A stretch of 64,000 nucleotides of DNA from SAR116 cluster bacterium AG-447-C21 (GTDB lineage: Bacteria > Pseudomonadota > Alphaproteobacteria > Thalassobaculales > Thalassobaculaceae), in the NCBI GenBank assembly GCA_003212315.1, contig QCQB01000002.1, positions 91,346-155,345 of the forward strand, given 5' to 3'. Both the position numbers and the translations under genes were made by a program. Of the stretch, positions 26,688 through 34,839 are shown one piece after another. Position 1 is the first letter of the stretch; the number at the start of each line of letters is the position of its first letter. Below the pieces are notes generated by a model. It was not told the DNA's origin and made no database searches. It saw only the letters and a program-made list of their open reading frames with translations.

Positions 26688-28475
26688 CTATTTAGTACTA
26701 GTTTTCAAATCAAATTGAAGATTGGCTAACCTAGCATAGAGCGGGCAGGTTTTAAGCAAGTGATCATGTCCTCCCGAAGCTATAACACGTCCCTTTTCCA
26801 TAACAATTATACGATCCGCGCTTAAGACAGTTGCCAATCTATGCGCAATTATCAATGTTGTTCTGCCTACCATTATACTATCGAGAGCACGCTGAACAAA
26901 GCGCTCACTCTCAGCATCTAATGCGCTTGTTGCCTCATCTAATAAAAGAACAGCAGGGTCGCGTAAAATTGCACGAGCGATTGCTAACCTCTGTCGCTGC
27001 CCACCCGATAACTGGACACCTTTTTCGCCTAAATTCGTCTCAAACCCGTTAGGTAATTCTTCAATAAAGTCGAATGCATTAGCTGATTCAGCCGCTGATT
27101 TAATTTCCGCTTTTGATGCCTCAGGCCTTCCATACCTGATATTTTCTAAAACATTCTCTGTGAAAATAATACCATCTTGGGGAACAAGGCCGATCTGCTC
27201 TCTTACAGTCCGAGGATCAGTTTGATCCAATGAAATATCATCTAGTTTTATATCGCCTGAACTGGGGTCATAAAATCGAAGTAAAAGTTGAAAGACCGTG
27301 CTTTTTCCAGCACCGGAGGGGCCTACGAATGCGACTGTTTCTCCTGGTTGTATTTCTAGATTAAAATCATCCAACGCTAGCTGCCCCGGCCTCGAAGGGT
27401 AGTAGAAATTAATTCCAGTGAATTTTATAGCCCCACTCACTTTTTCTGGAAGTTCTGTAGGCTCTGAAGGAATTTTAATATTCGAAGAGACTAACAATAA
27501 TTCAGTTAATCTATCCATGGCGCCGGCTGCTCTTTGCAACTCACCAACGACTTCCGATAAAGCGCCTGTAGAACCTGCGACAACAATTGCATAAAATACA
27601 AATGCAGAGAGTTCCCCTCCAGAAATCCGCCCCGCGAGCACATCGCGACCACCAATCCATAATACGACAGCAACTGCACCAAAAATAAATGCGATAACGA
27701 CCGCAGTAAGCAGCGCTCTTTGCCGAACTCTTTCTATTGCGGTGTCAAATGCACTTTCAACCCGTTTTGAAAATTTAATTTTATCAAATATTTCATGGCT
27801 AAACGCCTGTACTACTCGGATACCTGTTAAAATTTCTTCCACGTGTGAACCAATATCGGCAACTCTATCTTGTGAGTAGCGACTTAAACTTCTTACCCGG
27901 CGCCCCAATACGATTATAGGAACTAATACAAAGGGAATTACTAGCAACACAAGACCAGTGAGCTTTGGGCTTGTAATTAGTAATAATATTATCCCGCCTA
28001 CAAATAATAATAAATTCCGAAGGGCGACAGAAACGGACGACCCCACAACAGTCTGAACTAGCGTTGTATCGGTACTAATCCTGGATAAAATTTCACCCGG
28101 ACTGCGTGTTTCAAAAAAGGCTAAATTTAATCCAATAACATGATTAAAGACAGCGATCCTCAAATCAGCCACCACTCGCTCACCAACCCAAGATATTAGA
28201 TAAAATCGGGCATAACTTGCCCCTGCCAATAAAATAACAACTACGACGAGTACGATCACAGCACGGTCTAACAAAAGGGGGTCGCCCTCGGCAAATCCTT
28301 CATCAATAAGAAAACGAAGGCCCGCCCCCATCGCTAAAACAGTTGCGGCAGCAAATAAAAGTGCGATTGTTGCTCCAATTAATTGAAGTTTATACGGCAT
28401 TATATATGGAAGGACCATCTTCAGTGCCGAAATACTCTTAATATTTTTATGGTTTTTATAATCCTCTGAAGCCAC
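26688..28475 (-). CDS. ABC exporter, fused permease-ATPase (MsbA/multidrug type)
   Basis: A half-transporter of 595 residues that works as a homodimer in the inner membrane. The N-terminal domain has six membrane helices (about 20-320, with YARFYLISWVGERVVADLR), and the C-terminal ATPase has Walker A GPSGAGKST (about 380), Q-loop LVPQDGIIF, signature LSGGQRQRLA, Walker B VLLLDEATSALD and H-loop AHRL. By family it could flip lipid A core, other lipids or drugs; the substrate cannot be told from sequence. It converges with the MotB-like gene and is the usual neighbour of rpmE in related genomes. Confidence 0.9.
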   Translation of the reverse strand: MASEDYKNHKNIKSISALKMVLPYIMPYKLQLIGATIALLFAAATVLAMGAGLRFLIDEGFAEGDPLLLDRAVIVLVVVVILLAGASYARFYLISWVGERVVADLRIAVFNHVIGLNLAFFETRSPGEILSRISTDTTLVQTVVGSSVSVALRNLLLFVGGIILLLITSPKLTGLVLLVIPFVLVPIIVLGRRVRSLSRYSQDRVADIGSHVEEILTGIRVVQAFSHEIFDKIKFSKRVESAFDTAIERVRQRALLTAVVIAFIFGAVAVVLWIGGRDVLAGRISGGELSAFVFYAIVVAGSTGALSEVVGELQRAAGAMDRLTELLLVSSNIKIPSEPTELPEKVSGAIKFTGINFYYPSRPGQLALDDFNLEIQPGETVAFVGPSGAGKSTVFQLLLRFYDPSSGDIKLDDISLDQTDPRTVREQIGLVPQDGIIFTENVLENIRYGRPEASKAEIKSAAESANAFDFIEELPNGFETNLGEKGVQLSGGQRQRLAIARAILRDPAVLLLDEATSALDAESERFVQRALDSIMVGRTTLIIAHRLATVLSADRIIVMEKGRVIASGGHDHLLKTCPLYARLANLQFDLKTSTK

Positions 28476-28646
28476 TTTAAACAGCCACCTTCCCTGATTG
28501 GTTTGATCGGCACTTTATTGCCCAGCCCACAAGAAGACAATGATTGGATTATAATGTTTTGATATCTCTTGTGCTATTCCAAAGAAAAAGGTATACCACG
28601 GACGCATGGTTTAGTAATTGTAACAAAATGACTCTCGGAGAACAGT

Positions 28647-28874
28647 ATGAAAGCAGATATTCATCCTGACTACCACATGATTAAAGTTGTTATGACTGAT
28701 GGGACAGAGTACGAAACTCGCTCCACGTGGGGGGCAGAAGGTGACGTCATGCGTCTTGATATCGATCCTAAATCACACCCAGCATGGACTGGGGTCCGTC
28801 GGATTCTTGATAGTGGTGGCCGAGTGGCTCAATTTAACAAGAGATTTGCGGGTCTCGGCGTAAAAACAGACTAA
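28647..28874 (+). CDS. rpmE: 50S ribosomal protein L31
   Basis: Protein of the large ribosomal subunit, 75 residues. The start [22 protein letters not shown] and the block [13 protein letters not shown] match alphaproteobacterial L31. No CxxC pair is present, so it is the zinc-free form. A clear intrinsic terminator follows about 25 bases after the stop, so it is a single-gene transcript. The promoter should lie in the ~170 bases between it and the divergent ABC exporter. Confidence 0.95.
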   Translation: MKADIHPDYHMIKVVMTDGTEYETRSTWGAEGDVMRLDIDPKSHPAWTGVRRILDSGGRVAQFNKRFAGLGVKTD

Positions 28875-28897
28875 GATAAAATAAAATAAAACTTTTT

Positions 28898-28921
28898 AGG
28901 CGTCACTGGGCGCCTTTTTTT
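28898..28921 (+). terminator. Intrinsic terminator of rpmE
   Basis: AGGCG (28898-28902) and CGCCT (28911-28915) form a short GC-rich stem followed directly by seven T residues. Confidence 0.85.
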
Positions 28922-28985
28922 GTTTTACTATTGAAAAAAAAAACTCAATAACCATTTAATCGTCAAGAGATGCTCAATTCGAGAT

Positions 28986-29012
28986 CTTGAGAAAATATCG
29001 TCCGGCCTATTT
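28986..29012 (+). promoter_or_regulatory. Heat-shock (RpoH-type) promoter of hsp20
   Basis: CTTGAG (28986-28991) and CCTATTT (29006-29012), 14 bases apart, resemble the alphaproteobacterial sigma-32 consensus CTTG...CYTATMT. The spacing predicts a start near 29019, giving a leader of about 40 bases. An interrupted inverted repeat GTCC-g-GCC/GGC-GGAC (about 28999-29019) covers the -10 element. Confidence 0.55.
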
Positions 29013-29015
29013 GGC

Positions 29016-29032
29016 GGACATGTACATTGTCC
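29016..29032 (+). promoter_or_regulatory. Leader hairpin of hsp20
   Basis: GGACA (29016-29020) pairs with TGTCC (29028-29032) around TGTACAT at the presumed 5' end of the transcript. It is followed by TTTGCTTAAAGGAG, in which TTGCT precedes the ribosome site as in ROSE-type RNA thermometers. The resemblance is short and was not tested by folding. Confidence 0.35.
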
Positions 29033-29057
29033 AGTTTGCTTAAAGGAGAAAATGGAT

Positions 29058-29522
29058 ATGAACAACATTGATTTTACACCTGTATTTCGATCTACTGTTG
29101 GTTTTGATAGGATGGCGCGACTTGTCGACGCTGCGTTTCAAGCGTCTGAATCCTCTACACAACAGAGTTATCCCCCTTATAACATTGAAAAAATTGACGA
29201 AGATATATATCAAATATCGATGGCTGTGGCGGGATTTTCTGAATCAGATATTGACATAACTGTAAAGGAAAACAGTTTACTAATCTCCGGGAAGGTTGAG
29301 AAGTCAGCGCAAGATCCCAAACGAATATTCTTACACCGTGGAATAGCAGCAAGATCATTTGAACGTCGCTTCGATCTAGCTGATCATATAATCGTCACGG
29401 GAGCAGGACTAGAAAACGGTCTATTGCATATTGATTTAGTTCGAGAAATTCCCGAAGAGAAAAAGCCCAGAAAAATTAAGATTGGTCAGGGACAAACAAA
29501 GCTGACAGCGAAAGTCGCCTAA
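29058..29522 (+). CDS. Small heat-shock protein, Hsp20/IbpA type
   Basis: ATP-independent holdase that binds unfolding proteins and passes them to DnaK/ClpB. The N-terminus NNIDFTPVFRSTVGFDRM resembles IbpA. The alpha-crystallin domain (about 35-130) includes YQISMAVAGFSESDIDI, HRGIAARSFERRFDLAD and GAGLENGLLHIDLVREIPEEKKPRKI, and the C-terminal tail lacks only strong conservation. I choose ATG 29058, 9 bases after GGAG; the in-frame ATG at 29052 is too close to it. A heat-shock promoter and a terminator frame the gene. Confidence 0.92.
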   Translation: MNNIDFTPVFRSTVGFDRMARLVDAAFQASESSTQQSYPPYNIEKIDEDIYQISMAVAGFSESDIDITVKENSLLISGKVEKSAQDPKRIFLHRGIAARSFERRFDLADHIIVTGAGLENGLLHIDLVREIPEEKKPRKIKIGQGQTKLTAKVA

Positions 29523-29540
29523 GGGAAAATAACCTAATTA

Positions 29541-29570
29541 AAAGCTGGGATACAATATCCCAGCTTTTTT
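29541..29570. terminator. Bidirectional terminator after hsp20
   Basis: AAGCTGGGATA and TATCCCAGCTT form a perfect 11-bp stem around CAA, with T residues after it on the plus strand and A residues before it, so it can stop both hsp20 and the convergent thioesterase transcript, whose stop is at 29575. Confidence 0.88.
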
Positions 29571-29574
29571 GCTA

Positions 29575-30021
29575 TTAATTTTTAATTAATAGCATTTGCA
29601 TGGCTTTTCGCCTTTCCTTGGGTATCTCAACAGGCTTTTGGGATGATCTATCAACGTAAACATGAACAAAATATCCTGTTGCTGCGGGCGTTACCTCGTC
29701 ATTTAAAAATAAACCTATTTCATATGTCACACTAGTTTTCCCAATGCGGGGGACCCTTAATCCAACATTTATTATTGCCGGGAACGGAATCGATTTATGA
29801 AACGTACATTTCGTTTCAATCACTAAGCCGATTACAGGCGAATTTTTCGGATCTAGTTCACCATACTTTATCAAATGCTCGGCCACAGCTGAGTCAAAAA
29901 AAGAATAATATTGGACATTATTAACATGGCCGTAAACATCCATATCAATCCATCGGGTAGAAATTTTGTTGAACCAGGCAAAATTGTCTCGTGTTTCACC
30001 TATATCAGTATCTTCCATCAT
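29575..30021 (-). CDS. 4-hydroxybenzoyl-CoA-type acyl-CoA thioesterase
   Basis: Hot-dog-fold thioesterase of about 148 residues, with the motif RWIDMDVYGHVNNVQYYSFFDSA near residues 22-44, where Asp and the GHVNN loop form the active site. The acyl group it cleaves is unknown. The open frame extends upstream to a TTG at 30036, but ATG 30021 or 30018 is preferred. The start overlaps the 3' end of the hydrolase gene upstream, so it is probably the last gene of metY-hydrolase-thioesterase. Confidence 0.82.
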   Translation of the reverse strand: MMEDTDIGETRDNFAWFNKISTRWIDMDVYGHVNNVQYYSFFDSAVAEHLIKYGELDPKNSPVIGLVIETKCTFHKSIPFPAIINVGLRVPRIGKTSVTYEIGLFLNDEVTPAATGYFVHVYVDRSSQKPVEIPKERRKAMQMLLIKN

Positions 30022-30025
30022 AGAT

Positions 30026-30820
30026 CTAATTTTCAAAAAATGAAATTAGTGCATCCAGTGTTTGTTCTGGCTGCTCAACCATCATCATATGTCCGGCATC
30101 GGGCAAAGTAATAGTTGTTGATTCCCTAAGGGTTTCTGACATTATCTTCGTCCCCTTAGGTGGGGTCATTTTATCATTTGAACCAAGCAATAATAAAGTA
30201 GGACAAAGGACGTTTGAACACGCCTCAAGACCTTCCTCCCAATTATTACAGGCATTTAAATCATTTCCAAGCACACCCGGTTTGCTAGCTTCAAGGAGCC
30301 TCATACTGGTCCCACTCACCCAAGCTCCAGGTGCTTTATTTCCGCCAATTTGGGCCTTCGATCCAACACCCCAGCCAACCACGGTCTCATACGCACTATG
30401 TTCATTTTTTTGTGCCGCTCCGAGCAAATTTGGATGAACTTGAATATGCGGCAATACCCCTAACAAAGCTTGTTTCACCACTTTTTCCCCAAGTGACGCC
30501 GAAGATGCGAGCGCTATCAGGGACCCCATAGAATGGCCAATCAGATGGATTTCGTGACCCCCTAGCTCTGATATTAATCCCAAAACCCAATTCGCGTACT
30601 CTTGAATAGAAGCGGGCGGAAGACCATCCGAACGTCCGTGTCCCGGCAAATCAGGGTTTAGAACAGAGAAACCATGATGGGCAAAATATCGAGCCTGCAT
30701 GGACCAAACTGTATGATCCATTCCGGCGCCGTGAAGCATAATTAAGGCCGGCTTATTAGCATCAAATTCTTTGCCTCCAGTAGCTATAAAAACTTTTCTC
30801 TTATTAATTATCAATTCCAT
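30026..30820 (-). CDS. Alpha/beta hydrolase
   Basis: 264 residues with the alpha/beta hydrolase fold: an oxyanion-region LHGAGMDHTVW near 29-39, DLPGHGRSDG, the nucleophile elbow GHSMGS (Ser about 97), a cap region, then LLLLGSNDKMTP and the catalytic His in PDAGHMMMVEQPE. The substrate cannot be inferred. It begins 2 bases after the metY stop and is translationally linked to the thioesterase downstream, suggesting ester or thioester clean-up linked to methionine metabolism, which is only an inference from position. Confidence 0.85.
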   Translation of the reverse strand: MELIINKRKVFIATGGKEFDANKPALIMLHGAGMDHTVWSMQARYFAHHGFSVLNPDLPGHGRSDGLPPASIQEYANWVLGLISELGGHEIHLIGHSMGSLIALASSASLGEKVVKQALLGVLPHIQVHPNLLGAAQKNEHSAYETVVGWGVGSKAQIGGNKAPGAWVSGTSMRLLEASKPGVLGNDLNACNNWEEGLEACSNVLCPTLLLLGSNDKMTPPKGTKIMSETLRESTTITLPDAGHMMMVEQPEQTLDALISFFEN

Positions 30821-30822
30821 AA

Positions 30823-32130
30823 TTATTTCGCTTTTATTTTTGTTGCCGCACGCAACGCTTGTTTGAGGTCAATAATCAAATCATCAACATTTTCGAGGCC
30901 AACAGAGAGACGAACGAGATCTTCGGTTAAACCAGCTGTTTTCATAGTGCTTTCGTCCATCTGTTGGTGTGTTGTGCTGGCTGGATGTATAACAAGTGAT
31001 TTCGCATCTCCCACATTAGCCAAATGCGACCAAAGTTCTAAACGTTCAATAAAAATCCTTCCTGCTTCCCTACCGCCTTTAATACCGAAAGCAATCATTG
31101 AACCTGCCCCTTTGGGCATCAATTCCAGGGCTAAATTTTTGTCTGGGTGATCATCCAATTCTGGATACGCGACCCATTCTACTGATTCAGATTCACTTAA
31201 AAACTGGGCTAATTTACGTGCGTTAGAAACATGCCGTTCCATGCGCAGAGGTAATGTTTCTACTCCTTGAAGCAAATGAAAAGCCGTTGTTGGCGACATA
31301 CAAGCGCCGAAATCTCTTAAGCCTTCCGCGCGAGCCCGCATTATAAAGGCCTGAGGACCAAACTCCTCGGCAAAATCAAGCCCGTGATATCCCGCATAGG
31401 GTTCTGTGAGCGTAGGAAATTTCCCAGAAACTTCCCAATCAAATAGCCCCCCATCCACTAAAACACCGCCTATCGCAGCGCCGTGACCACCAAGCCATTT
31501 CGTCGCAGAATGAAATATCAAATCTGCTCCATGTTCAAACGGTCTACACAAATGCGGTGTAGCGAATGTAGAGTCTACCATTAAAGGAATACCCTCGGAA
31601 TGAGCAATTTTTGAGAGTTCGGGTATGTTTAATATCTCTAAACCAGGATTACCAATAGTTTCCCCAAATATTAATCTAGTTTCAGGTCGAATAGCCCTTT
31701 GAAATCCTTTAATGTCTCTTGGATGAACTTTAGTTGTTTCTATACCGAACCGAGGAAGAGTATGGCTAAATAGGTTATGACTACCTCCATACAGTGCACT
31801 AGATGCGACTATATGACCCCCTTGCCCCATGAGAGTAAGAATACCAAGCACAAGCGCCGCATGACCACTAGCTGTCGCCACCGCACCGACTCCGCCTTCT
31901 AAAGCCGCAATCCGTTCTTCTAGGACCGCTACTGTTGGGTTTGATATTCGAGAATAGATATGCCCCGCTCGTTCTAGATTGAATAATGACGCCGCATGAT
32001 CAACATCACGGAAGACATAAGAACTTGTCTGATAGATTGGTACTGCTCTAGCACCAGTTTCCGGATCGGGCTTTTGTCCTGCATGCAGCGACAGCGTATC
32101 AAAATCGAAAATATTTCCTGACGACCCCAT
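30823..32130 (-). CDS. O-acetylhomoserine sulfhydrylase (MetY type)
   Basis: PLP-dependent Cys/Met-metabolism enzyme that makes homocysteine from O-acetyl- or O-succinylhomoserine and sulfide. The N-terminus DTLSLHAGQKPDPETGARAVPIYQTSSYVF (about 10-39) and the PLP-lysine motif FHSATKWLGGHG (about 205-216) are typical of the 430-residue MetY/MetZ group; length is 435. AGGAG lies upstream of the ATG. The 175-base leader shows no SAM riboswitch that I can recognise. A role in gamma-elimination or other sulfur donors is possible. Confidence 0.9.
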   Translation of the reverse strand: MGSSGNIFDFDTLSLHAGQKPDPETGARAVPIYQTSSYVFRDVDHAASLFNLERAGHIYSRISNPTVAVLEERIAALEGGVGAVATASGHAALVLGILTLMGQGGHIVASSALYGGSHNLFSHTLPRFGIETTKVHPRDIKGFQRAIRPETRLIFGETIGNPGLEILNIPELSKIAHSEGIPLMVDSTFATPHLCRPFEHGADLIFHSATKWLGGHGAAIGGVLVDGGLFDWEVSGKFPTLTEPYAGYHGLDFAEEFGPQAFIMRARAEGLRDFGACMSPTTAFHLLQGVETLPLRMERHVSNARKLAQFLSESESVEWVAYPELDDHPDKNLALELMPKGAGSMIAFGIKGGREAGRIFIERLELWSHLANVGDAKSLVIHPASTTHQQMDESTMKTAGLTEDLVRLSVGLENVDDLIIDLKQALRAATKIKAK

Positions 32131-32306
32131 TTAGAACTCCTAAAAGTTACGAAATATTGAATTTAAATAATTACGAGGTTTCAACTTAAACTCCAAAATA
32201 TATTATAAGGTAATATAACAGAAATAATTTTTTAATGGTCTTTCAAAGGTGCAATGAATCCTTTAATGATTGGCAAATACTCTAAGCTCAAAGATGGGTT
32301 AGAAAA

Positions 32307-32777
32307 ATGAAAAATTCTCTTTGCTTTTCAATAATAATATTATTTTGCTTTTTAATTAGTGAGCCTGCACTTTCTTCTTCATTAATGACAGAAGGTGCTT
32401 TTGCAAGAGCATCCTCGGGCCACGGAAAAAATAGCGCAGCCTACCTTTCTATTCACAACCATTCCCCAAAAGATGATTATCTCATTGAAGCTAAAACAAA
32501 TGTCGCTGCGATGACAAGCATACATAATCATATCAACGACAAGGGAATAATGAAAATGCGGGCGGTAAAACAAATCGCTATCCCAGCGAATGGTAGCATT
32601 AAATTACAACCCGGCGGTTTTCATATAATGTTAATGGGCTTAAAAAAACCTCTGCGCGAAGGCGATAAATTTGACTTAACACTTATTTTCAAGAAAGCAG
32701 GCACTGTCCTGTGTTCAGTGCTAGTTAAAAAAATGCATGCTATGGAACACGGCAAGAAAATGAAACACACTCACTAA
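32307..32777 (+). CDS. Periplasmic copper chaperone PCu(A)C family
   Basis: A 156-residue exported protein. A signal peptide (about 5-24) precedes a cupredoxin-like domain. Ligand candidates for the PCu(A)C copper site are MTSIHNH (about 68-74), the Met-rich MKMRAV and GGFHIMLMGL (about 107-116), matching the H-x-M spacing of the family; the C-terminal tail HAMEHGKKMKHTH adds His and Met. It normally delivers Cu(I) to cytochrome oxidase. No Sco or oxidase gene lies beside it. Confidence 0.88.
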   Translation: MKNSLCFSIIILFCFLISEPALSSSLMTEGAFARASSGHGKNSAAYLSIHNHSPKDDYLIEAKTNVAAMTSIHNHINDKGIMKMRAVKQIAIPANGSIKLQPGGFHIMLMGLKKPLREGDKFDLTLIFKKAGTVLCSVLVKKMHAMEHGKKMKHTH

Positions 32778-32848
32778 AAAGCATTATGTTATTTGTCACT
32801 AAAATATCGAAGAGTTAACGATCATCGCATCATAACTGGCAAGGAGAT

Positions 32849-33910
32849 TTATCTGATCGCTGCAGCTATCGCATCGCCCAGGTCTTTGGTATTTGCCTGA
32901 CCTCCCAGATCGGGTGTTTTAGGGCCGCCTTCAGACACTACTTCTTCGATTGCACGCACTATTTCTGTTGCCGCATCACTATATCCATGGTGCTCCAGCA
33001 TCATTGAACCGGACCAAATCTGACCTATTGGATTAGCTATGCCTTTTCCCGCTATATCAGGGGCAGAGCCATGAACAGGCTCAAACATGGATGGTAAATC
33101 ACCATCGGGATTTATATTAGCCGATGGCGCTATGGCGATAGAGCCGGCGACAGCTGGACCAAGATCAGAAAGAATATCACCAAATAAGTTAGACCCAACC
33201 ACAACATCAAACCAGTCCGGGTGTAATACAAAGTTAGCGGTCAATATATCGATATGATATTGATCCGTGCTGAGGCTAGGGTATTCCTTGGATATGGCAT
33301 CAAACCGCTCATCCCAATATGGCATTGTGTGGATAATCCCATTGGATTTTGTAGCAGATGTTACCTTCTTAAGGTCGAGTTTTTGGCACAAATCAAAAGC
33401 ATATCGAAGAATTCTGTCCGTACCAAACTTAGTAAAGACCGACTCTTGAACAGCAACTTCATATTCAGTCCCTCGATGAAGTCTCCCCCCTATTTCAGAA
33501 TATTCTCCTTCATTATTCTCTCTCACAACCCAGAAATTTATATCTTCTGGCCCCCTATTTGATAATGGACAGGGCATACCTCTCAGCATCCGTACAGGCC
33601 TTAAATTTACATATTGCTTCATCTCTCTCCGAATTGGTATCAAAAGCCCCCAAAGGGAAACGTGGTCTGGAACCCCCGGGTACCCGCAAGCTCCTAAGAA
33701 GATCGAGTCAAATTGCTTCAGCGTCTCGATCCCATCATCAGGCATTAGTTTACCCGTTTTATGATAACGTTCGCAGCCCCAATCAAATTCCTCAAAGTCA
33801 TAGCTGAGACCGTATTTAGCGCCAACGGCTTCCAAAACTTTTATCCCTTCTGGAACCACTTCCCAACCAATACCATCACCAGGGATAACAGCTATTTTTA
33901 ATTTCGACAT
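32849..33910 (-). CDS. Tartrate/D-malate/isopropylmalate-type dehydrogenase
   Basis: NAD-dependent beta-decarboxylating dehydrogenase of 353 residues. Visible are KIAVIPGDGIGWEVVPEG at the N-terminus, LRPVRMLRGMPCPL, the ENNEGEYSEIGGR substrate loop and the NLFGDILSDLGPAVAGSIAIAPSANI metal/NAD segment (about 250-275). The sequence DHVSLWGLLIPIRREM is typical of the tartrate dehydrogenase (TtuC/DmlA) branch rather than LeuB. I start at ATG 33910 with GGAGGG 7 bases upstream, not at 33940. It diverges from an SDR gene in a small catabolic cluster. Confidence 0.85.
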   Translation of the reverse strand: MSKLKIAVIPGDGIGWEVVPEGIKVLEAVGAKYGLSYDFEEFDWGCERYHKTGKLMPDDGIETLKQFDSIFLGACGYPGVPDHVSLWGLLIPIRREMKQYVNLRPVRMLRGMPCPLSNRGPEDINFWVVRENNEGEYSEIGGRLHRGTEYEVAVQESVFTKFGTDRILRYAFDLCQKLDLKKVTSATKSNGIIHTMPYWDERFDAISKEYPSLSTDQYHIDILTANFVLHPDWFDVVVGSNLFGDILSDLGPAVAGSIAIAPSANINPDGDLPSMFEPVHGSAPDIAGKGIANPIGQIWSGSMMLEHHGYSDAATEIVRAIEEVVSEGGPKTPDLGGQANTKDLGDAIAAAIR

Positions 33911-34003
33911 GGATTTGCCCTCCGAGTAAGATAGTATCATCTATATACGGCAGACACACTATCCTAACAATCGGGAACATAATCTTTTATTGGGGCGAAT
34001 GAT

Positions 34004-34762
34004 ATGAGATCCACGAAACTGAGAGGAAAGATAGCACTCGTTACCGGCGCTGGCCAAAATATTGGACGCAGCATAGCTTTAGATCTAGCTGCATCGGGAG
34101 CAACAATAATTGTTAATGGAAGAAATGACGAGGGCCTCGTATTGGACACCGTTAAAGAGATAGAAAAAAATGGTGGCCGAGCTAAAGGGGTCATGGCTGA
34201 TATATCAGATCCTGATTCTGTTAAGAGAATGATGGATAATACAGAAAAGGAACATGGTGGCCTGGATATACTTGTCTGCAATGCAGGTCTCCGAAGGCAA
34301 ACCCCATTTCTAGATATGTCATTTACTGAATGGAGAGAGATTTTATCCGTAGCTCTAGATGGTGCTTTTCTGCTCACTAAGGCTGCTGTTCCACTTATGA
34401 TTAAACGGGGCCGAGGTTCAATAGTTGGTCTATCTGGAATCTCCCATCATATTGGAACACCCAGCCGTTGTCATGTGTCAGCATCCAAAGCAGGATTAGA
34501 GGGTTTGATGCGCTCTCTCGCGATAGAGCTTGCTCCTTATAAGATAAACTGCAACTGCATAGCTCCAGGTTTGATTGATACTGTTCGTGGAAAGTCTTCC
34601 GGAGAGCGACCAACAAGTTCTAATAATAACAATATCCCACCAATCCAACGTATAGGAGATGTCGAGGAAATTGCCGCATTAGTCAATCTTATTGTGGGTC
34701 CAAACGGTGGATTTACAACAGGTCAGACTATTCACGTGAATGGAGGTTCCTTCTTGACTTGA
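34004..34762 (+). CDS. Short-chain dehydrogenase/reductase lacking the catalytic tyrosine
   Basis: A 252-residue Rossmann-fold protein with the cofactor motif TGAGQNIGR (14-22), the NNAG-equivalent VCNAG (91-95) and the C-terminal GQTIHVNGG. In the active site the Ser (S144 in GLSGIS) and Lys (K162) remain, but the YxxxK position reads VSASK, so the tyrosine is V158, with H157 next to it. Either it is not a classical oxidoreductase or His157 takes over. The reading frame is otherwise normal. It lies 93 bases from the divergent dehydrogenase and 77 bases before threonine aldolase. Confidence 0.88.
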   Translation: MRSTKLRGKIALVTGAGQNIGRSIALDLAASGATIIVNGRNDEGLVLDTVKEIEKNGGRAKGVMADISDPDSVKRMMDNTEKEHGGLDILVCNAGLRRQTPFLDMSFTEWREILSVALDGAFLLTKAAVPLMIKRGRGSIVGLSGISHHIGTPSRCHVSASKAGLEGLMRSLAIELAPYKINCNCIAPGLIDTVRGKSSGERPTSSNNNNIPPIQRIGDVEEIAALVNLIVGPNGGFTTGQTIHVNGGSFLT

Positions 34763-34839
34763 AAAATAATTTTGTTATGCAGAGATTGAAAAAACTCTGC
34801 CAATAAATCACATAATATAAGCAAACCTTAGGGAAACAA

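Noticed and set aside
32131..32306. SAM riboswitch in front of metY
   Set aside because: The leader is AT-rich and does not show the conserved cores of SAM-II or SAM/SAH types that I know; a covariance search could still change this.
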